DNA of 64,000 nt from Ophioderma brevispina (lineage: Eukaryota > Echinodermata > Ophiuroidea > Amphilepidida > Ophiodermatidae), in assembly GCA_023653785.1 (NCBI GenBank), contig JAMKCH010010133.1, positions 1-64,000 on the forward strand, given 5' to 3'. The notes under the pieces were generated by a model that was given only the letters and a program-made list of their open reading frames with translations, was not told the origin of the DNA and ran no database searches. Both the position numbers and the translations under genes were made by a program. Shown in pieces: positions 56,601 to 64,000 of the stretch; the first letter of the stretch is position 1, and each line of letters begins with the position of its first letter.

Positions 56601-57548
56601 TAAGAGGAGGAGTCGGACCCGGTTAAACATTCATGTTTACTTCCCAGTACAGAAAGGTTTGACACCTTTGATAGATAGTATTTAACCCTCAACATCAATG
56701 CTAGGTAGGTAGTACTCTCAAATTGTGGTATCACTTTTTCAAATAGGGTGTGAGACAATTTAAGTTTACACAGGGGTCAAAATTTTTAAAAGCTCCAATC
56801 ATGTTGAAATGTATGCCATAGTCGTCTCGTCATAAGTATTCCAAAATGTTATAGATGGTACCATCTATGACCATTGGTTTGGGAGTTATAGGCCAAAAAC
56901 GGCAAAAATCAATAAAATTAAAAAAAAGGTAAATTTCATTTGTCAGGGGTCCAAAATCTCTAGCTCTATGCAACATAGGATAGTTTGTACTGTCTGCAAT
57001 GCATAGTTACCATGTTAGGTGACAAAATAGTCATAGGGCATCATAAGGTCAATGGGTGTTGACCTTCTTTGACCCTTATCTCTGTAAGTAACATACATAA
57101 TCAAAACTATACTTTTTAGGAGTCCTCTACCCTCAGACACATAATTTGCAAGTCATTTAAATATAATCAAATTAAACTTCATTTAATGTTGACCCCCTGT
57201 ACATTCAATTGAGATTGACCTTTTACCATTTTTGTCATTTTTACCTTATAATACAAAACAAATGGTCGTAGGTGGTACAAACTATACATTTTTGGAATCC
57301 TTATGATTAGATGGACAATATGGCATTACATTTAAACTGATGGGGCATTTTAAAAATTTTGGGGGGGACACACCCCTGTGTAAAACTTAAGGACCCCTAT
57401 GAAAGGTGATACCACAATTTGAGAGTACTGCCTACCAAGCATTGATGTAGAGGGTCCATACTAACTACCAAAAGTGTTAAACCTTTTCTGTAGTGAGGGG
57501 GTGTAACGAATTTAAATAAGACCCCTATGATATTCTGCTCCTCCTCTA
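56601..57548. mobile_element. 948-bp foldback element, copy 2
   Basis: Same family and layout as 37261-38195. Ends TAAGAGGAGGAG and CTCCTCCTCTA, then 'tttgacacctttgatag', 'gtttacacaggggtcaaaa', 'aatcatgttgaaatgtatgc' and 'atgaccattggtttgggagt', mirrored on the right arm. The centre shares 'gttgaccttctttgaccctt' and 'ttaggagtcctc'. Flanks gtt and gta are an imperfect 3-bp match. Confidence 0.85.
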
Positions 57549-57942
57549 GTAGTGAAAAGCTACTTTCCTCAGGTTTAAAATGACACCTTATTTGTAACAA
57601 TTATTTTCTTCATGCCTGAGTAAATCAGTACAAAATCAGAATATATCACAAATTATGTTTACACATCGAACTAAAGGATCAGTATATCTCAATGTATTAT
57701 GTATATTTGGTCAATAAACAGGGGCAGTGAAATGAGAATTAATGTGACTCCAACACGCCACACACCCAATCGATAGATATCTAAAACTTGAAAATGGTAA
57801 AACTTTGACTTTTTGGGCTGGGGTTAAATTTAAAAAAAAAGAACATGTGAATTTTAATTGGGATCCTGTGATGTACAGGCAAAACTGGGCGCTTGTGCAT
57901 TCGGGGACCTCCTTGAATCACTAAATATACTCAACAGCCTAG

Positions 57943-58138
57943 AATCAACTGCTTAGAACCAACCACTTAGGATCAACTGCTTAGAACCAACCACTTAGGA
58001 TCAACTGCTTAGAACCAACCACTTAGGATCAACTGCTTAGAACCAACCACTTATGATCAACTGCTTAGAACCAACCACTTAGGATCAACTGCTTAGAACC
58101 AACCACTTATGATCAACTGCTTAGAATGAACCACTTAG
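57943..58138. repeat. 28-bp minisatellite, seven units
   Basis: The unit is two related 14-mers, gatcaactgcttag and aaccaaccacttag. Seven 28-bp units are almost identical, with only g/t changes at the junction 'cttaggatc/cttatgatc', and the array decays to the right until about 58195. Confidence 0.95.
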
Positions 58139-58199
58139 AATCAACTGTTTCAATAAATCACAAATTTGCAGTCAACTGCTTGGAATCAACTGCTTGAAT

Positions 58200-59455
58200 A
58201 TTGGCACAACTCACAATCTGTGTACATGATAGCTTTCTGTTTTAACAGAATTGTGAGGAGTACTCACATTATAGATTTGTTCTTTGTTACTACCCTTTGT
58301 GTGTATATTTTATGTGATATGTGATGTCAACACTGCTATTACGAGTTCGTTCTGTGGGATCCTCACGATGACCGGTATACGAAAAATAAAAAATAAAATC
58401 TGTAAGCTGGGACACATTTCAATCCTGTTACATCGCTGTGCAACTTAAAGGGACTGGAGGAGATTTTTAGGATACAAATTCTCTCATTTTTGCACTTTTA
58501 TTCCGGTTGTAGACCCCCTACCAAGAACATTTCGAAGGTTATGGACAAAAGAGTGAAAGAGAAAAACAAAAAAATTGTGCGTAAAATAATAATCATGCAC
58601 CATTTTTAGCCTGAAAAAGGATTTTCATATGATTTGTATGGAGTTGCGCGAAGACGTTTCCTCGGTTATGACCGCCATTTTCTGTGCATCAAAGGGATGA
58701 GAATTTGTTTCAGACTGGGTCACAGGATCATATCTACATTTGCTTTTAAGCCCTTTAATTTATGGAATCATGGCCGATAAATGGATGGTTTTTGATTGAC
58801 TAACATAGCACGTCGCCAACTTCAATTGGACACTTCATGAATGTAGATTCTTGTGATGTTAGTACATTCAGCATTGTATATATTTTCCCCAATAATTGCT
58901 ATTTGCTAATATTAATGCATAGTAAATTTTGGAATTTGATGTAATTAAAAAACCCAAGGAACTCTCAACCCCCCAAGTCCCTGATGATGCATGCATATGT
59001 GGTTGTGAAATACACGTGCCTGGATTCATGGATGTATAACCATGGTATAACTACTAGCCCCTTATACGAAGCAGTGCATGGACGATGAAACATTACGGGA
59101 TTTGGGACTAATTAAACGATAGGGATATTATCTTTGTTAGACATGCGATTAATTTCCTTGAGATGACAACACAAGTAAAAGAAAATAATATTCAAGTTAT
59201 GAAAGAACTTGTATTAATCGGCTATTTAGTTATTATTTATGTCCATCTTTGTCAATTTTCTTGTATAGGCCAATATGATTTTTTCCCCAAAAGCGTAGAT
59301 TTACCGGGATGCATGTGTATTTCCCGGGAAGATGCTTCCCAAATTCTCCTCTTTTCCAACCATGACAACAACCAGGAGGATAGGGAATATGGTCGTAAGG
59401 GCAGAGTTAAGCCCTAAGGCTTGGGTGGTCTGGTGGATTAACATATGAAAGATCA
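58200..59455. other. Unassigned DNA; presumed aldehyde dehydrogenase intron and 3' part
   Basis: If the exon at 59461 is real, the last exon of that gene should be here or further left on the minus strand. A strong acceptor (cctttttcag) at about 58606-58615 minus would add only a few codons (AKNGA then stop), which is unproven. AATAAA words near 58387-58396 are on the wrong strand. Confidence 0.3.
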
Positions 59456-59460
59456 CTCAC

Positions 59461-59549
59461 TGTTTTGGGTTCGGTGTAGCAATTGAGTGCATACTGTCCA
59501 TTTTCACGTCCGATACCCGACTGCTTGAACCCGCCAAATGCCGACTGAG
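59461..59549 (-). CDS. Aldehyde dehydrogenase, C-terminal internal exon
   Basis: The minus-strand exon encodes SAFGGFKQSGIGRENGQYAL and then YTEPKT. This is the conserved stretch near the C-terminus of NAD(P)-dependent aldehyde dehydrogenases (family PFGGxKxSGxGRExGxxxLxxYTExKTV), enzymes that oxidise aldehydes to acids; this loop lies near the active-site and oligomerisation region. The acceptor is attttcccag at 59550-59559, the donor aca|gtgagt at 59461, both good. The exon starts with two bases of a split codon and ends in phase 0. Reading through the donor gives a short non-family tail and a stop. Preceding exons must lie beyond 59560, probably past the right edge. Subfamily is not resolved. 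Confidence 0.75.
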
Positions 59550-59559
59550 CTGGGAAAAT

Positions 59560-60170
59560 ATCGTAAGTATTCAACCTGATAACAATAATGAGAAAACAAA
59601 GGAGCAGAGAAAACAGATAAAAAAATGAGAAATTTTGTCAGTTTTTGTTAATGGTGCATTTCATGATCCTAGTACATTCAATATTATCTGTGGTTCAATA
59701 GATATCATTGAGAAAAGGGTTTTTCCAAAATTTCAGTTAGTTTTGATGGTGCGTTTTGGTGTTATGAGCAAATGCTCATATCACACTGTCCCACTGATTC
59801 ACTGTGTTATAATTTCTGTTCGTTTAAAAAAATTACAGTTCTCTTCCAGAGTATTTATAGATCTAATGTGCATGCAAATTAGGCACACATACTATATACC
59901 TATGCCAATAGTTCAGATGATATTAAAATCTCAATTTTTTAAAGGCAAGTAGGAGGGACGAGGCTGTGGATCATATAATGCCACTTTAAACAAGGACCAA
60001 ATGTTTCACTGTGAATTGAGACCATTGCCTGAAATGGCCTGCAGGTAGATGGTATACTACTCTTGGTTGGTCCCACTTTGGAGGTACAGTATGCCGAGGG
60101 CTAGAGCTTAAATATTTGGAAGCCACATTTCAAATGGTTATTGACACTTATACATGACGTAATTAGCCAA
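59560..60170. other. Unassigned DNA, probable intron
   Basis: No further aldehyde dehydrogenase exon was found. The frame 59635-59952 plus has no motif. Confidence 0.4.
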
Positions 60171-60177
60171 TCAGAAA

Positions 60178-60343
60178 GGGATCGAGTTTCCGTAACCTGA
60201 CCTATCTGACACTTTTTTCTGACACACTTATGAATTCGGAAACCCTTCACGGAATAAAGCATGTTTATTCTGCTAAGGTTTCCGAATTCATAATTGTGTC
60301 AGAAAAAAGTGTGTCAGATGGGTCAGTTATGGAAACTCCCAAT
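60178..60343. mobile_element. ~165-bp hairpin MITE
   Basis: The left arm 'gagtttccgtaacctgacc' + 'tatctgacacttttttctg' + 'acacacttatgaattcggaa' + 'accctt' is mirrored almost perfectly on the right. Even the loop is palindromic (aataaagcatgtttatt). No protein. The 77-codon plus frame starting inside it is not a gene. Confidence 0.85.
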
Positions 60344-60599
60344 AAGAAATGGTGCTATGGAGTTAACAATGCTTGTTCTGATTTATGTCTATTGTGTTCT
60401 CTACTTGATATGAGAGCCTGGCACTTGCACATATGCTCCATCAAGTACTGCGAAACAAACTAATGGTTTGATGGTAGAAGCAATAATGCATATTGGAAAG
60501 CCCTATTTAATACTGTTTAAACGGCAGTTTTTTGTTTATATCTTGGGAATGAGATGGATTTGGGGGCTCAAATTTCAGGATGACAATGAGAACAAGCGG

Positions 60600-63500
60600 T
60601 TCTCAAACCACAAGTGTTGCCTGCTTTTGTGGTCCACCTTTCCATCACTCCTCTTTTATAACTTGACCTCAGAGAAACTTTGACCTTTGACATGACCCTG
60701 GACCTTATTATCTATGAATGTTCACTATTGCATGTAAGGGCCTAAGTTTTGGTTGCAAGTGGACTTTAAACTTTGAGTAACAAAGCTAATTCGTTGTTTT
60801 TCAAACCCATTAACTTGACCTAGATGGACTTTGAATTGGTATGTGACCCTTGACACATTATCATATAAAGGTCCCCAAGTGGCAGCCATGTCCCCAAGTT
60901 CTGTAGCAATTGGACGTTTCTTCTTGAATGAGGGCAAATGTGATGCTTTTAGCTGATTTTATAACTTTATTCATGACCTTTGACTGTTATGTACCTTGAA
61001 CGTCATTAATTTATGAGGTTCCCAAGTATACCTAGTAAGTGTGGTGGTTTTGAGGCAATATATTGTCCCGAGCTAAAACTCTTCAGGGCTCCACTAATGA
61101 AGGTCCAGGAACAAAATATTTGGTTGGGGAAACATAAATTTCCCACTGATGCCGAAAATGCTGAAATTGGCCACGCCCCCTTTTGGGGGTCACGCCCATT
61201 TTTGGGCGAAGTACTACTGACTGACACTCAAGTACGTTGGATCTAGGAGGTTGCGGGACCACTCAAAATGTGCGGAATGGCCACATATGGGGGGTCAGTA
61301 AGTAATACATTATATATCCAAAAGTCAAAGGTTTTAAGATAATTGTCAAAATCGGATTCCGCAAGGTTGCCGTACTCTATACCCAAGTATGAACGAATTC
61401 ATAAGTTTTCATGCCCCAAAACAGGAAGGGAGTTCACCAACACCATGTCCTCCCTTTTCTTTCTTTCTGATTTGCTCTAACTCTCCTAGGGATAATTGTT
61501 TGGGTGGTAAGGAAGGGTGGTACAAACAAAAAATTCACATTCCTTTCCGATCTCTAACGGCAGCAGCCGTCAAAATGTGTTTGACCTTGAGCACAATTGG
61601 GATATAGTATGGTGACAACCATGCATTGTAAGGGTTTATAACAGCTAGGTATTTGCTCCACCAACTCCATCAGTTATTTTGTATTGCACAGAGGGTATGA
61701 ACCATGGGATATCAGTGGGTTTATAATCTGCATTTTAATGTTTCTCCGTTAGTGTTCATGGGCGGGGGGGGGGGCAAAAATGGCTTCCACCGTATTAAGC
61801 GGAAAATAGACATTTAAGCGAAAATAGCTTTTTTTCCCATTTATAGGGACCCTAACAAGCAAGGTTAAATTGCTGCCTGAATAGTCTGAAATGCCTCTAA
61901 AGCCCTAACTGCTGCCTATGACCGTGAAACAGGCAAAATATCAAGAATTTTTTTTTTTTTAAAGTTGCCCCCCCCCCCCCCACCCGTGCTGCTGAAAACT
62001 GAGCCGCACCATGTAGTAGGGATAGGCGATAGGGATTTTTTCATTTTCATCTGAAAACACTCTGTAAAGATATCCGGAAATTATTGGAAATTATTTAGTC
62101 ATTTTGATTCTTCACATTTGAATTGATTCAAAAAGATTATCAAGCCACATTTTATTGCACCCGGTAATTCTCTACCCCTACCATGCGGCCCCTAGTGCGC
62201 AGTGGCATAGCAGACCTACGGTCTGGGGGTTCAAGACCTCAGCGTTTTCCCGAATCCTGTATTTGCTGTGGGGATGACTATGTACGTAGGGGTGTGGTCC
62301 TGGGCGGAGCTCCCGTAAGGTCCTGGTTGCCATTTTTAGGAGCTAAAAATTAGTGTTTCGAGCACAAATTTCCCCGTTAACTTTTTTCATCTTCTCCCTT
62401 CCTCTTTCTCTACTTCCCACTTTTTCTTTCTTCTGCGCACCTTTGCCCATTCGCTCTTCCTTGTTCGCTCTTGTTCCTCCCTTTTTCTTCTTCCTTTTTT
62501 TCTTCCTTTTTACCTCTTCCTTTCTTTCTTCCCTTTTTGACTCCCCTGTCCCCATTTCATTGTGTGTGTGGGGGGGGGGTGGCAGCTTTCCCCTGCCCTC
62601 CTCCATTGGCTATGCGCCCTTACGTATTGCGCCGTATTTTAGCAGACTTTTTCTTGAACCTAAAGGGGGGGGCCAACCTTTAGGGGTCATGAAATTTTTA
62701 GTCTGCTTCATGGAACCAGCATGTAGTTAGTGCATTTTTATTATTTTAGACCTTCACATTTAACCTTGCCATTAGCCCAATAACATGATAAAAAAAAGAA
62801 TTTTGTTTGCACGACGGGGCAGTTTGAACCCCTTCCCAAATGAAAACAAAAAAAAACATCAAAATGGTGATATATTCTCATGAGACACAAATGATCATAA
62901 CCTCTGTGGCGATCCAAAGGTCATGACTGATTTAGTTGTAATGGAGGTAATACACCTTTAAAAATGGCACTTTGCCACTTGTTGTCCCGCATATACACGG
63001 TAGAATTCGCTATTCACACCACGTGGCGTGTGGCGTGCCGTCTAAGTTCAGGTTATTTTAGAGACTTTTTTGCCTGTTTCATGGTCTGCAGTTAGTGCTT
63101 TTAGATCATTTAAAGACCCTTCAGCAGCATCTAACTTTGCTATTAAGTCCCTATAAAATGGAACAAAATATACTTTCAGTTTACGATGGGCCATTTCTGC
63201 CCCCCCCCCCCGAAAACAAAAGTAGTAACATTAAAATGCTGATTATATCCCAGTTGAAATCCAAATGGTCAATAGCTCTGTGCAATACAAACGTCATAAC
63301 TGAATGAGTTGTGAAGCAAATACACTCTTTTAACAGCACTTACAAATGCACTGTTTTCACCTAATATTACCCAATTTTGCTCAAGGTCACAAATTTTGAC
63401 GGGCTGCCGTTTGAGAACGGAAAAGAATATGAATTTTCTATTTGTGACCTAGGCTTAGTTACCCCAAAATTGTCCCTGAGGAGAGTTAGAGCAAAATCCA

Positions 63501-64000
63501 AGGTGTATGGTGAACTCCCTTCCTGTTTTGGCATGAAAACCTTATGAATTCATTCGTAATTAATTGTATAGTGCGCAACATGCTAAAATCGGTTTTTGAC
63601 AATTATCTCAAAAACCTTTGACTTTTGGATATAATGTTTTACTGACCCCCTATAATGTGGCCATTCCGCACATCTTGAGTGGTCTCGCAACCTCCTAGGT
63701 CCAACGGTTCTGTAGATACAGTCGGTAGTACTTCGCTCAAAAAGGGCGTGACCCCCCAAAAAGGGCATGGCCATTTCAGCATTTTCGGCGTCAGTGGGAA
63801 TTATGTTACCAACCAAATATTGTTCCTGGACCTTCAATTAGTGGATTCCTGAAGAGTTTAGCTCTGGACATATATTGCATACAAAACCACCATGAGCTAC
63901 TAGAGTAAAGGGGCATTTATAATCCAAGTTCTGTAGCTATTTGGACTTACTTCTCAAACGAAGCCAATTTGATGTTTTAGCCTATTTGTGACTCATCACA
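60600..64000. mobile_element. Large foldback element (arms ~0.9-1.3 kb), runs off the right edge
   Basis: The left arm 61010-61955 is the reverse complement of the right arm 63065-63895. Paired phrases include 'gtggtggttttg', 'cactaatgaaggtccaggaa', 'gaaaatgctgaaatggcc', 'gggtcacgccc', 'aaaacaggaagggagttcac', 'gctctaactctcct', 'gtattgcacagag', and a G run at 61762 against a C run at 63203. Left of 61010 a ~190-bp unit ('ccaagttctgtagca-ttgga') repeats, and the same unit reappears after 63920 in direct orientation. Inside the right half, 62690-62960 and 63070-63350 are tandem relatives. No transposase was seen. Confidence 0.8.
62200..62620. repeat. Pyrimidine-rich core in the foldback centre
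   Basis: About 62380-62570 is C/T-rich on the plus strand ('cttcctttctttcttccc'), flanked by 'cagtggcatagcagacc' at 62202 and 'ggctatgcgcc' at 62608, which are partly inverted and look like hAT-type ends. It could be a separate insertion in the centre of the foldback. The 125-codon plus frame is low complexity. Confidence 0.45.

Noticed and set aside
58604..58620. Last exon of the aldehyde dehydrogenase gene
   Set aside because: The acceptor is strong but would add only a few codons not typical of the family end. Kept only as a remark.
62353..62730. 125-codon plus-strand frame
   Set aside because: Low-complexity product of the pyrimidine tract in the foldback centre.

Overview
This window is animal nuclear DNA: AT-rich, intron-bearing, and dominated by old transposable elements and small inverted-repeat elements. 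Nothing prokaryotic, viral, organellar or CRISPR-like was found. The mix of RTE-like and related LINE fragments, a DIRS tyrosine-recombinase element, a Tc1/mariner relic, hAT-type and TTAA-type MITEs, a tRNA-derived SINE and long foldback elements resembles a marine invertebrate, with echinoderms and hemichordates as the best guess. That placement is an inference and is not proven here.

Host genes are sparse. Two parts look convincing. One is a single internal exon of an aldehyde dehydrogenase on the minus strand (59461-59549), with good splice sites on both sides; its upstream exons should lie beyond the right edge. The other is a candidate four-exon gene on the plus strand (33844-35368), about 137 codons, with matching intron phases and a promoter-like stretch carrying three CGGCCAT motifs upstream; its family was not recognised. 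A TATA-type promoter near 17017 and a lone spliceable exon near 49883 are much weaker.

Layout. 1-5 kb: dispersed repeats, a minus-strand LINE tail and a 79-base poly(A). 5.7-7.2 kb: a satellite-like array with a six-monomer higher-order period near 480 bp. 8-20 kb: short tandem repeats, MITEs, a palindromic foldback and a hAT-like composite. 21-32 kb: LINE tails, a Tc1 relic with long inverted repeats, a TTAA MITE pair, an RTE-like LINE and two adjacent MITEs, one with a perfect 8-bp target duplication. 33-36 kb: the candidate gene. 36.8-38.8 kb: a minus-strand LINE split by a 935-bp foldback element, with a second copy at 56.6 kb. 39.5-40.9 kb: DIRS remnant. 41.3-42.5 kb: a near-identical 346-bp duplication in which one copy carries a 305-bp insertion. 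43-44.5 kb: related MITE copies, one inside a tRNA-like sequence. 45-54 kb: mostly unassigned, with a purine-rich tract. 54-59.5 kb: a hAT MITE, a SINE, the second foldback copy, a 28-bp minisatellite and the aldehyde dehydrogenase exon. 60.2-64 kb: a hairpin MITE and a very large foldback that runs off the right edge.

Nearly all longer open frames are chance frames or pieces of these repeats. All calls come from reading the sequence by eye, so edges are approximate unless a target duplication or splice site fixes them.
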